From the NCBI RefSeq assembly GCF_004564235.1, contig NZ_SOMN01000004.1:141469-205468 (forward strand): a DNA stretch of 64,000 nucleotides, given 5' to 3'. This document shows positions 29,380 to 37,484 of the stretch, one piece after another. The stretch's first letter is position 1, and each line of letters begins with the position of its first letter. The translations under genes and the position numbers were made by a program. The notes beneath the pieces are model-generated. The model saw only the letters and a list, made by a program, of their open reading frames with translations. It had not been told where the DNA came from and searched no databases. The stretch comes from Cohnella luojiensis (GTDB lineage: Bacteria; Bacillota; Bacilli; Paenibacillales; Paenibacillaceae).

Positions 29380-30135
29380 TTAATTCAATCGGGATAGCTT
29401 CCGGGCCAGCTCGCAAATTTCAAGTGTAGCCCGCTCCGCTTTCTCCTCCCAATGATGAACCGGCATCGAGCAGCTTACCGCGTACAATGCCTGCTCCAAG
29501 CGATTAAATATAGGCGCGGCCACGCACTGAATGCCTAAGACTGCTTCCTGCATATCAAGCGCATATCCTCGTTCCCTTGCGAGATCCAGTTGCTTCATCA
29601 ACTCTTGCTTGGTCTTGGCTGTATGAACCGTCAATGGCTGGAGGCAGTCGCTCTTGTACAAGGACTCCACGTACTCGCGTGGCTGGAAAGCCAATAACGC
29701 CTTACCCATGGCCGTTGAGTGTGCCGGCATTCGCATCCCTGGCTCGGATACGAGACGGAACGGAGTAATAGCCTCCACTTTGCCCAAGTACCAAATCTCG
29801 CTTCCATCGAGCTTGCTCATCTGGATCGTCTCGCCCAAGCGATCGCGAACAAGGGAAGCCTCCTCTCGGAAACGCTCCTGCAAATCAAAGCCCTGCAGGA
29901 AGGAGTATCCGAAGTCCGCCATGACGGAGCCGATCGAATAACCCTCCCCTTCGTTCTTATGCACCCATTGAAGCGCTTCCAAGGTGTGCAGGAGGGAGAA
30001 CATCGAGCTTTTGTTTATTCCCAGTTGGTTGGATAAGTCTATTAGCTTGTTCTTACCCGGGGATCGGGAGATGAGCATGAGCACGTCGTGCGCCTTCTCC
30101 AGCGCGGGAACCCAATATTTCTTCTGTTCCGTCAT
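29380..30135 (-). CDS. IclR family transcriptional regulator
   Basis: 251 residues. N-terminal winged HTH (LIDLSNQLGINKSSMFSLLHTL), C-terminal effector domain with SEPGMRMPAHSTAMGKALLAF and ERGYALDMQEAVLGIQCVAAPIF, both IclR hallmarks. First gene of the IclR-SDR-FAH operon, so it probably represses its own operon until a keto-acid inducer binds. Two near-identical 15-bp elements lie upstream. Ribosome site AAAGGAA five bases before ATG. Confidence 0.93.
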   Translation of the reverse strand: MTEQKKYWVPALEKAHDVLMLISRSPGKNKLIDLSNQLGINKSSMFSLLHTLEALQWVHKNEGEGYSIGSVMADFGYSFLQGFDLQERFREEASLVRDRLGETIQMSKLDGSEIWYLGKVEAITPFRLVSEPGMRMPAHSTAMGKALLAFQPREYVESLYKSDCLQPLTVHTAKTKQELMKQLDLARERGYALDMQEAVLGIQCVAAPIFNRLEQALYAVSCSMPVHHWEEKAERATLEICELARKLSRLN

Positions 30136-30156
30136 AGGCGTTCCTTTCGATTTGGT

Positions 30157-30190
30157 TTTGTATAGTAAACCAGAATTTATATAATAAACC
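30157..30190 (-). promoter_or_regulatory. candidate IclR operator: direct repeat upstream of iclR
   Basis: On the - strand GGTTTATTATATAAA and GGTTTACTATACAAA (complement of 30176-30190 and 30157-30171) match at 13 of 15 positions and are 19 bp apart, close to two helical turns. They lie 22-55 bp before the iclR start. Confidence 0.5.
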
Positions 30191-30279
30191 TACGAACCCA
30201 TTATAGCTTCAATTACTTATTGTTTCAAGAACAAGATAAACGATAATTTCACGTGACGAATGTCCTCGGTCACTTCGGG

Positions 30280-30395
30280 TTATAGCAGCCTTCTGCGCCG
30301 CCTATAGTCCAAGGGAGAAACGCCAAACGCCTGTCAATCTCTTAACCCACATGCAGAAGTGAGGCGCGGTATCGAATCTCTTGCTGAATAATAGG
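30280..30395 (-). pseudogene. remnant of an AraC regulator C-terminus, frameshifted
   Basis: On the - strand one frame reads FDTAPHFCMWVKRLTGV and the next frame continues SPLDYRRRRRLL, stop at 30280. Joined, this is the end of an AraC HTH (…RLTGVSPLDYRRR). The frame break coincides with an exact 7-bp tandem duplication (AAACGCC at 30318-30324 and 30325-30331). No upstream part of the gene survives between here and the IclR gene. Confidence 0.5.
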
Positions 30396-30473
30396 GATAT
30401 ATAATTATGGCTATAGGACGTCCATTGCTCTAACCAGTCTGGATCATACGCCTCGCTAGACTTGAGCTTCGAG

Positions 30474-30757
30474 TACCCATCGACGGCTTAGAGCACTGAC
30501 GGACTCCGATTTCTCACATTTAGACCGCTGGCAGCGGCTTAGAGCACAGACTGACTCCGATTTCTCACATTTAGACCGCTAGCAGCGGCTTAGAGCACAG
30601 ATTGACTCCATTTTCTCATATTTAGACCGCTGGCAGCGGCTTAGAGCATAGTCTGACTCTGTCTTCTCACATTTAGACTGCTGGTAGCGGCTTAGAGCAC
30701 TGACTGACTCCGATTTCTCACATTTAGACCGATGACAGCGGCTTAGAGCATAGTGCT
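30474..30757. repeat. 51-bp tandem repeat array C, five clear copies plus one diverged
   Basis: The element ACCGCT (or ACTGCT/ACCGAT) has its first C at 30525, 30576, 30627, 30678 and 30729, exactly 51 bp apart; a worn copy precedes at 30474. Core CATTTAGACCGCT-GGC-AGCGG then CTTAGAG, nearly the same as array B, while the spacer (GACTGACTCCGATTTCT) differs. Contains the short hairpin CCGCT/AGCGG in each unit. Confidence 0.95.
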
Positions 30758-30938
30758 TTCGCATGCCCATAACTTGCTTAAGAAAGCGGTAATAGACTGA
30801 CTAAAAATGCAAAACGGTTGAGCAGAAATGAACCCTCTGCCCAACCATTTCTTTAACTTTCGAAATCCTTTTTGAAACAGGGCTGTCACTTAAGTTTGTA
30901 ATAAGCTTATGGGACAGCCTCAGGCGATAAGCTCCTAT

Positions 30939-31775
30939 TTACAATCCCGCGGCTCCGAACACCTTATCGAAGCAGCTCTTGGAATGCAGCACCAGCTCTT
31001 CGGGGGTTCCTTGCCGCGGCTCCTGCGCCAAGATCTCTTGGGATACGGGGCCGACGTAGCCGATGGCGCGAAGCCCTTTCAGGAAACCCGTCAAGTCGAT
31101 CACGCCTTCGCCTGGGTAAAGCCGTCCGTTATCCAGCGCATCTTCCACCGGTACGTCCGGCGCGTCGTTAATATGGACGTGAACGATCTGCTCCGCCTTC
31201 AATGCCACGATATCGGCGATATTCAAACCGTTCGTGTACCAGTGGTACGCGTCCAGCAGCAAGCCGACGTTGCTTTCGCCGATGGTGCCGATCCAATCCA
31301 GCGTCTCCTCCATCGTCCAGATGAAAGGATTGGCCCAACGGGTACGCAGATGATGCGGTCCGACGAATTCTAGTCCCAATCTAATGCCGTACGCGCCGAG
31401 CAACTGCGCGCAAGAGCGCAGGCGCCGGGTGGCCAGCGCCATGAAATGCGCCGACGGGTAATCCGTCGAAGGAAGAATGTACGTGCAGCATCGGGTGCAA
31501 CCCAACAATCGGGCCGCGGCGGCATACTCGCCCAACTGCTTCAATCCTTCCAGGAACGCCTCTTCCGTCGTTCTCCAATCGACCGGCAACCCGATCGAGC
31601 CGATCACAACGCCATTCTCGGACAGCAGTTCTTTGGCTTTCTTCTCTCCGAATCGCTCCACAAGCGACAGCGCATTGATATCAACCGCCTGGAAGCCGTA
31701 TTTTCCCGCAAGCTCGATCAGTTGAACCTCGCTCTCAAGCGCTCCAAGCCCTGCTCCGCCCAAACCTCTAAGCAT
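30939..31775 (-). CDS. sugar phosphate isomerase/epimerase, TIM barrel
   Basis: About 278 residues. Xylose-isomerase-like TIM barrel motifs: LGLEFVGPHHL, VGLLLDAYHWYTNG (acidic/His metal site), VHVHINDAP and a final Glu in SQEILAQEP. Comparable to IolE/IolI-type enzymes acting on keto-inositols or sugar derivatives. Ribosome site AGGAGG; ATG 31775 or ATG 31778 both possible, the first with better spacing. Follows a Gfo/Idh dehydrogenase by 26 bp; a dehydrogenase plus isomerase pair is typical for inositol-like or sugar oxidation. Confidence 0.85.
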   Translation of the reverse strand: MLRGLGGAGLGALESEVQLIELAGKYGFQAVDINALSLVERFGEKKAKELLSENGVVIGSIGLPVDWRTTEEAFLEGLKQLGEYAAAARLLGCTRCCTYILPSTDYPSAHFMALATRRLRSCAQLLGAYGIRLGLEFVGPHHLRTRWANPFIWTMEETLDWIGTIGESNVGLLLDAYHWYTNGLNIADIVALKAEQIVHVHINDAPDVPVEDALDNGRLYPGEGVIDLTGFLKGLRAIGYVGPVSQEILAQEPRQGTPEELVLHSKSCFDKVFGAAGL

Positions 31776-31801
31776 CATAGTTCCTCCTGTTCGTTCTTTC
31801 T

Positions 31802-32878
31802 TTACTGATCCCAATTCAGCTTCACTTCATGCCCGGTGCGAGAAGATTCGTAAATGGCGTCCAGGATCAAATTATTCGTATAACCGGATAATGCCGAAGA
31901 GATCGGCTGCTTGCCTTCGCGGATGCACTCTAGAAAATGGCGACTCAGGCGCGCCCTTTCGCCTTCGTCATTGTCCGGTCTGCTAATATCCGTCTCGATC
32001 GGACGATCGAATTTCTCCGTCAGCAGCTTACCTTTGGAGCCCTTGTAGCTTGCGCCGCCTTCCGTGCCCATCAGATGAACGAAAGGCGTGTTGTCCGTAT
32101 CCATGTGAACCGCCCAACTGACTTCGAGCGTCAGTGAACTGCCGTCTTCCATCTTGATCAACGCGGTCGCAAGATCCTCGACGTCATAAATGCCGTTCCA
32201 GTCGGGCTTGCCCCAGGAACCGATGCCTTTGCGCTTCGGACCGAATTCCGCATAGGTCGCTCCGTACACGGATACCGGCTTGGGATTGCCCATCAGATAG
32301 AGCGCCAAATCCAGCATATGCACGCCGATATCGATCAGCGGACCCCCGCCGGACTGCTCGGACCGGGTAAACCATGTCCCCCAGCCCGGGATGCCCTTGC
32401 GGCGGAACCATCCCGTTTTGGCCGTATAAATTTTACCCAGCTCGCCGCGGTCGATCTGCTCCTTGATCTGCATGGGCACGGATTCCCAACGCACCTGATG
32501 ACTAACCATCACGACTCTGTCCGAATTCCGGCTGGCTTTCAGAATGCGGCGCGAAGCTTCGGCGTTGATGCCCATCGGTTTCTCCAACAGCACGTGTTTG
32601 CCCGCCTCGATCGCCTGTATCGCTAGCGGCGCATGATAGTGGTTGGGAACGCCTATAATGACTGCGTCCACATCCGCGCTATGTATCAATTCCTCAGGCG
32701 ATGCCGCTACATTAGCTATTCCGTACTGCTCCGCCCTTTGCTGCGCAAGAGGCAAGAACGTGTCGGTAATGGCTGTCAATTCGCACAGATCCGACAGCTT
32801 TCCGAACTCGTTTGCGTGTACGCTCCCGATATTTCCCGCACCGATAATTCCGATTCTGATTTTTTGCCCGCTTCCCAT
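31802..32878 (-). CDS. Gfo/Idh/MocA family oxidoreductase
   Basis: 358 residues from ATG 32878 (GGGAGG seven bases upstream). N-terminal NAD(P) motif IGIIGAGNIGSVHA, EKPMGINAE (the conserved EKP), C-terminal substrate domain with GGGPLIDIGVHMLDLALYLMG, where the D and H act in catalysis. Oxidises a sugar or cyclitol hydroxyl. Operon with the TIM-barrel isomerase and divergent from an AraC gene. Confidence 0.92.
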   Translation of the reverse strand: MGSGQKIRIGIIGAGNIGSVHANEFGKLSDLCELTAITDTFLPLAQQRAEQYGIANVAASPEELIHSADVDAVIIGVPNHYHAPLAIQAIEAGKHVLLEKPMGINAEASRRILKASRNSDRVVMVSHQVRWESVPMQIKEQIDRGELGKIYTAKTGWFRRKGIPGWGTWFTRSEQSGGGPLIDIGVHMLDLALYLMGNPKPVSVYGATYAEFGPKRKGIGSWGKPDWNGIYDVEDLATALIKMEDGSSLTLEVSWAVHMDTDNTPFVHLMGTEGGASYKGSKGKLLTEKFDRPIETDISRPDNDEGERARLSRHFLECIREGKQPISSALSGYTNNLILDAIYESSRTGHEVKLNWDQ

Positions 32879-33016
32879 TCTCGTGCCTCCCTGATACATG
32901 ATTTAGCATCCGCTATATTGGATTTTCGTTCGCGATTCTTATGTTAAGATAGACCGAGAGGGAATGCGTGCTAGATTTTCGATAAACGTCCCATTTTTTC
33001 GGAGGAGCTCCCCAAG

Positions 33017-33904
33017 ATGACCTACTTTCCAGACTATTTGAAATCGTATCCCAACATGGACAGCGCTTCGCCGCTTCATATCGGTTTGCACAGCATTCCG
33101 CACGGATTCCGGCCGCATCGCCACGACTTCCTGGAATTCTCCTACGTGATGGAAGGGACGGGAGCCGAATCCGTCAACGACGTTAAGCACGAGATGATCC
33201 CGGGAACCTTCACCTTCGTGCTGCCCTACCAAATTCATGAGATCTTTACGGCTCCGGACAGCACGCTCGTGTTATTCAACTGCATGTTCAGCATGGACTT
33301 GCTCATGGAAACCGGGCAACAAGAGGCTCTGATCAGCTTGATCGACAGGAGCGGCGCCACGCCCTACGTCCAGTTCAGCGGAATAAATCGCGACGAAATG
33401 AGACGGTTGATCGAAAACCTGCACCAAGAATATTTGGGAAACGAGCCCTGGAAGCATACGATGCTGCAAATCAGGCTTAAGGAAATATTAGTCGCTTTCG
33501 ATAGGGCCAGAGGAAAGGAACGTCTACCCGCGTTCGAATCGTCCCATCCAACCGGCCCAAGCAAAAGAAACGCTTCTGTATGGCCGATCATCTACTACAT
33601 CCATCGTAATTATCAGGAAGATATAACGTTATCCGAACTGGCGACGCGCTATTCCATGAGCCTATCGCGGATCAGCGAAGTCATCAAGGAAACGACGGGC
33701 CAGAATTTCCTTCATTTCCTGCACGATTTGCGGATACGCCACGCCTGCAGCCTGCTCGCATCCACGAAGATGAGCGTTTCGGAGATTGCGCTGGAAGTCG
33801 GATACGGCTCCTATCAGACGTTCTCCCGCGTATTCCGCGAGTCCAAGGGAATGGTGCCCAAGGATTATCGAAAGCTGAGAGCTGAAAGGGAATTTTCCGG
33901 TTGA
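33017..33904 (+). CDS. AraC family transcriptional regulator
   Basis: 295 residues. N-terminal cupin with the metal-type HRHDFLEFSYVMEGTG motif (about 34-50), C-terminal AraC double HTH (YSMSLSRISEVIKETTGQNF, VGYGSYQTFSRVFRESKGMVPKDYR). Divergent from the dehydrogenase/isomerase operon, 138 bp between starts, so probably its regulator. GGAGGAG upstream of the start. Confidence 0.92.
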   Translation: MTYFPDYLKSYPNMDSASPLHIGLHSIPHGFRPHRHDFLEFSYVMEGTGAESVNDVKHEMIPGTFTFVLPYQIHEIFTAPDSTLVLFNCMFSMDLLMETGQQEALISLIDRSGATPYVQFSGINRDEMRRLIENLHQEYLGNEPWKHTMLQIRLKEILVAFDRARGKERLPAFESSHPTGPSKRNASVWPIIYYIHRNYQEDITLSELATRYSMSLSRISEVIKETTGQNFLHFLHDLRIRHACSLLASTKMSVSEIALEVGYGSYQTFSRVFRESKGMVPKDYRKLRAEREFSG

Positions 33905-33913
33905 GTGATTTAA

Positions 33914-34828
33914 CTAGATCTTGCTATTCCATGCCTCTTCAAGCAGTTCGCCATTAATGCCCACACCGGCCAGTGCGCCCATAGAAGCAGCCGTTATCGC
34001 CTGATACAGTTCCGTTGCTGCATCACCGGCACTATAGATCCCCTGAACGTTCGTTTTGCCGAAGTTATCGACGATGACGGTTCCTGTTTCCGTGACATTG
34101 CAGCCTAATGCTTGCGGCAAGTCTGATCCGGCAACCAGCTTCGGCGCAAAGAAAATCCCCGTGCATGGAATTATTGTGCCGTCCTCCAGCACGACTCGCT
34201 GTACCATACCATCGTTAGATTCAATACGCTGGATTGGCGAGTCAAATGCAGGAACGTTATGTTGCTTAAGCTCCTCGCGTTGTTCATCCGTCCATTCATC
34301 GGGTCCATTGGTGCAGATAGTAAATTGTTTTGTCCATCCGGATAGCATTTTGGCCGAGTGCAGCGCTCTCGCACCCTTGACAATCAAGACGAGCGGCTGA
34401 TCTCTTAATTCCCAACCATCGCAATAAGGGCAAACGAAGGCGCTTTTACCATACACGGCCGTCAACCCGTCAATATCCAGAGGGAGGTCCTTCATTCCTG
34501 CTGCAAAGAGCAGCTTTTTGCTCCGATAGGTCGTTCCCTGCGCGGTCGTAATTTGAAAATCACCATCGGTTCCCGTTATCGTAACAGCAGCGTCCTCCAC
34601 AAAACGGACAGAGGGATATGCGTTAATCTGCTCCTTCGCTATTCGCCGAAATTCGCCCGGACTGATGCCGTCTCTGGTTAGAAAACCATGGGTCTCGCGA
34701 GTGACCCGATTACGCGGACGTCCTTCATCGATAACTACCACGCTTTTTCTTGCCCTGCCCAGCACAAGCGCTGCATTCAAACCTGCCGGTCCGCCGCCTA
34801 TAATCCCTACATCGATATGTTGCTCCAT
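33914..34828 (-). CDS. NAD(P)/FAD disulfide oxidoreductase, thioredoxin-reductase-like
   Basis: 304 residues from ATG 34828 (GGGAGG nine bases upstream; ATG 34837 abuts it). FAD motif IGGGPAGLNAA, redox pair CPYC (Cys133 and Cys136) followed by DGWE, and YSAGDAA near the C-terminus. The CxxC-x-G-[YW]-E pattern is shared with the GliT/HlmI/DepH dithiol oxidase group more than with classic TrxB (CATC). Adjacent Rrf2 regulator suggests response to redox or thiol stress. Confidence 0.88.
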   Translation of the reverse strand: MEQHIDVGIIGGGPAGLNAALVLGRARKSVVVIDEGRPRNRVTRETHGFLTRDGISPGEFRRIAKEQINAYPSVRFVEDAAVTITGTDGDFQITTAQGTTYRSKKLLFAAGMKDLPLDIDGLTAVYGKSAFVCPYCDGWELRDQPLVLIVKGARALHSAKMLSGWTKQFTICTNGPDEWTDEQREELKQHNVPAFDSPIQRIESNDGMVQRVVLEDGTIIPCTGIFFAPKLVAGSDLPQALGCNVTETGTVIVDNFGKTNVQGIYSAGDAATELYQAITAASMGALAGVGINGELLEEAWNSKI

Positions 34829-34881
34829 TATATCCATCCTCCCGGATCTTTAATATCCATAATTAAGGCACAAGAAGAACG

Positions 34882-35370
34882 TTACTTCTTGTTTACCGCA
34901 TTGTTGCTGTCAAAGGAAGCAGAGTCCAGCACCGACTGGATCGTATGCTGCTGTAAGTATTGCTGCATATGCAGTTCGGCGCCGTCCATCACCTTTTTAA
35001 CCAGACAATTCTTGTTCCCTATATGGTGTGAGTTATCCGGCTCCAAAGCTTCCGATTCAAAAAATAACCGATGCCGCTGCGCGTTCATATTAAAGCATTC
35101 GTATAGATGCTGTCTGCCTTCGACAACCTGAATGACTTCAAGGAACGTAATTTGATCGGCTGCCTTCGCAAGTTCGTAACCGCCGCTCGCTCCAGTCACG
35201 GCGCGTACGATTCCATCCTGCCGCAGCTTGGACATGATCTTGGACAAGTAGCTTTCCGAAGCCCCGAGGAACGTAGATAATTCCTTGATTCCTACATTGT
35301 GACCGCGCTCCGTATGAGCTAAATGAATTAATGCGTGCAGTGCATAACCCGTGCTTTTGGAAAATTGCAT
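34882..35370 (-). CDS. Rrf2 family transcriptional regulator
   Basis: 162 residues. N-terminal winged HTH typical of Rrf2 (YALHALIHLAH near residue 9, LSTFLGASESYLSKIMSKLRQDGIV). Only two Cys in the effector half (YECF, NKNCLVKK), not the three-Cys Fe-S cluster of IscR/NsrR, so it may sense redox state or a ligand directly. Directly upstream of the disulfide oxidoreductase (53 bp). A promoter with an overlapping palindrome precedes it. Confidence 0.9.
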   Translation of the reverse strand: MQFSKSTGYALHALIHLAHTERGHNVGIKELSTFLGASESYLSKIMSKLRQDGIVRAVTGASGGYELAKAADQITFLEVIQVVEGRQHLYECFNMNAQRHRLFFESEALEPDNSHHIGNKNCLVKKVMDGAELHMQQYLQQHTIQSVLDSASFDSNNAVNKK

Positions 35371-35412
35371 CAGTAACGCCTCCCTTCTATAGGAATAACA
35401 ATTATTATAGAC

Positions 35413-35452
35413 CCGTAATGTCCATTATAAACATTACGGATCCGTTATTCAA
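35413..35452 (-). promoter_or_regulatory. Rrf2 promoter with overlapping operator palindrome
   Basis: On the - strand: -35 TTGAAT (35447-35452), 17-bp spacer, -10 TATAAT (35424-35429). A perfect inverted repeat CCGTAATGT (35413-35421) / ACATTACGG (35431-35439), 9-bp gap, straddles the -10, as expected for an autorepressor site. Confidence 0.7.
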
Positions 35453-35476
35453 GTAGCGGAAGCATGTACCTTACCC

Positions 35477-35920
35477 TTAACCGCCTAAATTATTGATCTG
35501 CTCCATCAACCGCGTAATTCCCGTCAGCGTCTGAATGATCTGGGAATCTTTAATCGCCTGTACAGCCGGGATGTCGTTCAGCAAGCCGTTCAGAACCTGA
35601 TCGATCTCTTGCTGCAGCGTAGCGTTGTATTTCTGCAGCTTGGCGTGGACGTCCGCAGCCATAGCAGGTGCTTCCAGCGCATTGAAATCCCCCACCCGCT
35701 GCTTCATGGCTTCCAGCTCTGCCACTAGCTTTTCCTTCACCTCAGGATCGATCGCAGTCTGCTGCGCCATGTCCGGCAACTTACGGGTAAACTCGGCAGC
35801 CTGATCCACATACGTTGTCGCTTCGCTTGTATAGTTCAACGACCGGTCGATCTGCTCCACCACCGAACACCCCGTCAGAAACGCAATGACCACCAGAAAG
35901 AGCGCAAGCTTCATTTTCAT
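35477..35920 (-). CDS. small lipoprotein, DUF6376-like
   Basis: 147 residues. Signal peptide with lipobox LTGC (Cys18), then mostly helical sequence rich in Glu/Gln/Ala (DQAAEFTRKLPDMAQQ, VKEKLVAELEAMKQR). Resembles small Bacillales lipoproteins of the DUF6376 type, function unknown. Stands alone between the Rrf2 promoter and a short hydrophilic ORF. Confidence 0.75.
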   Translation of the reverse strand: MKMKLALFLVVIAFLTGCSVVEQIDRSLNYTSEATTYVDQAAEFTRKLPDMAQQTAIDPEVKEKLVAELEAMKQRVGDFNALEAPAMAADVHAKLQKYNATLQQEIDQVLNGLLNDIPAVQAIKDSQIIQTLTGITRLMEQINNLGG

Positions 35921-36067
35921 ATCGGCATCAACTCCCTTCGTCTACCTATTCATACTCCCCTTACCTAAAAAACGTTTCACAAAATCGTTCTTGGCACTCC
36001 TTGAGGAGGCATCGGTCTGAATGATAACTTTCCATCTGGAGATGATAAAAAAAGCGACTAGGAAATA

Positions 36068-36283
36068 ATGGGGGTGTTCCAATTGAACATTGTGGACGGA
36101 ATGGATGCAGCGAGGTTTAACTCGGCGAATCCGCATGAGAATTCAAAGGATGAAGAAGCGAAAAAAGAGAACACAAAAATGCCAATGGTTTTAAGAAATC
36201 TGAATAACAAATCTAACCTGGACTCCACTTCTCCACAACAGGCAGAAGCTCAAATGGCGCAACAACCTCCGTTAAACGAATAA
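36068..36283 (+). CDS. short hydrophilic protein, unknown
   Basis: 71 residues, Asn/Glu/Gln/Lys-rich, no hydrophobic segment. ATG 36068 has AGGA close upstream; a TTG five codons later has GGGGGTG at workable distance. Not recognised. A hairpin follows 40 bp downstream. Could be a small disordered protein or a chance ORF. Confidence 0.4.
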   Translation: MGVFQLNIVDGMDAARFNSANPHENSKDEEAKKENTKMPMVLRNLNNKSNLDSTSPQQAEAQMAQQPPLNE

Positions 36284-36323
36284 ATCTAAAAGGGACAGAT
36301 AAATAACATTCCTCCATTCAAAC

Positions 36324-36354
36324 TAAGAGCAGCCCATGCTAATGGCTGCTCTTA
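36324..36354. terminator. hairpin after the short ORF
   Basis: Perfect 11-bp stem TAAGAGCAGCC / GGCTGCTCTTA, 9-base loop; only short T tracts on either side. The rest of 36284-36616 holds the LysR-type promoter listed next and nothing else recognisable. Confidence 0.5.
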
Positions 36355-36510
36355 AGTTTGTCCATTCCTCCTGGAATCGGCGCATTGTGTCCGATCGACT
36401 ATGGTAGTTTCACTATGGACCAGACGGACACTATCCCCTCTTGGGTATATATTTATTTACGATTTTCTGCGTCGTTACTGGACTGAGCAGGCAGAAAACA
36501 TAAGCAATAC

Positions 36511-36565
36511 CTATACGTCACATAGATAAACACATATTGATAGATAGTAACCTTACTTATAGAAT
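36511..36565 (+). promoter_or_regulatory. LysR-type box plus promoter (copy 1)
   Basis: CTAT-N7-ATAG at 36511-36525, 11 bp, -35 TTGATA 36537-36542, 17 bp, -10 TAGAAT 36560-36565. Drives the secreted isochorismatase-like gene (start 36617). The 75 bp 36493-36567 are nearly identical, in inverse orientation, to 48047-48121 (about five differences). Confidence 0.8.
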
Positions 36566-36616
36566 GAAGTAGGTCGGCGCCGACTAATACAATATATTTT
36601 TGAAGGAGCGTATAAA

Positions 36617-37399
36617 TTGGAATTCCGACTCGTTAAAAAATTAGCAACTGGTGCCCTCACTCTTACTGTCCTTTCTTCAGTAGTGGGTTTTGTTGTAGCC
36701 AATGGAGCTGTATCTAACACGGTTAATGCAGCAACGAAAGAAAAAACCGTACAGGCGTCACCTGTAGCAGCGAAGCAACTTTTAACACCTGATGATCATT
36801 CATTGATGCTAATTGACCACCAGCCACAAATGGCTTTTGCGGTTAAATCTCATTCTGTGGAGCTAGTTCGTAATAATACAGAAGCACTTGCTAAAGCGGC
36901 TAAAGAATTCAACGTACCCACGATTTTGACGACTGTAGCATCTAAAACTTTCAGTGGACCGATTTTCCCGGAAGTTCAAGCGGTGTTTCCTGACCAAGTA
37001 CCAATCGACCGCACAACGATGAACCCGTGGGAAGATAAAAATGTTACGGATAAAGTAAACAGCTTTAACAAACAAAAAATTGTAATGGCCGGTCTTTGGA
37101 CAGAAGTTTGTTTGGTAGACCCTGTGCTTTCTGCGCTTGATCAAGGTTTTGAAGTTTACTTCATCTCCGACGCTTCTGGCGGCGTAAGCGAAGAAGCTCA
37201 TGCTATGGCTGTAGAACGTATGATCCAAGCGGGCGCGATTCCTATGACGTGGATGCAGTATCTGCTTGAGCTGCAACGCGATTGGGCTAATCAAGAGCAC
37301 TATAATGGAGTTATTGCAATTGCAAAAGAACATGGCGGTGCTTACGGTTTGGGCGCCTTCTATGCATCGGAAATGTTTAACGCACAAGAAGGTAAATAA
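36617..37399 (+). CDS. isochorismatase-family (YcaC-like) hydrolase with signal peptide
   Basis: 260 residues from TTG 36617 (GAAGGAG eight bases upstream). An N-terminal signal peptide (hydrophobic 10-30, likely cut near VNA-A at about 39) precedes a YcaC-like cysteine hydrolase: Asp67 in LIDHQPQM and Cys165 in LWTEVCL are the expected catalytic pair, and PIDRTTMNPWED is a family signature. Family members hydrolyse amides or related bonds; the YcaC substrate is unknown. A secreted form is unusual. A cytoplasmic paralogue lies at 46412. Controlled by the shared LysR-type promoter. Confidence 0.85.
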   Translation: MEFRLVKKLATGALTLTVLSSVVGFVVANGAVSNTVNAATKEKTVQASPVAAKQLLTPDDHSLMLIDHQPQMAFAVKSHSVELVRNNTEALAKAAKEFNVPTILTTVASKTFSGPIFPEVQAVFPDQVPIDRTTMNPWEDKNVTDKVNSFNKQKIVMAGLWTEVCLVDPVLSALDQGFEVYFISDASGGVSEEAHAMAVERMIQAGAIPMTWMQYLLELQRDWANQEHYNGVIAIAKEHGGAYGLGAFYASEMFNAQEGK

Positions 37400-37415
37400 T
37401 AATTATTGAATTATG

Positions 37416-37455
37416 AAAAAGGTTGAGCAAGTGATTACACTTGCTCAACCTTTTT
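37416..37455. terminator. bidirectional terminator
   Basis: Perfect 18-bp stem (37416-37433 and 37438-37455) with loop ATTA, A tract on one side and T tract on the other; lies between the convergent hydrolase and GAPDH genes. Confidence 0.95.
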
Positions 37456-37484
37456 CCTATTAAGCGGTTTTTTTATTAGCTTTT

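Noticed and set aside
30474..30757. Possible CRISPR array at array C (and B)
   Set aside because: Constant part and spacer repeat together; the spacers inside one array are the same, and there are no cas genes.
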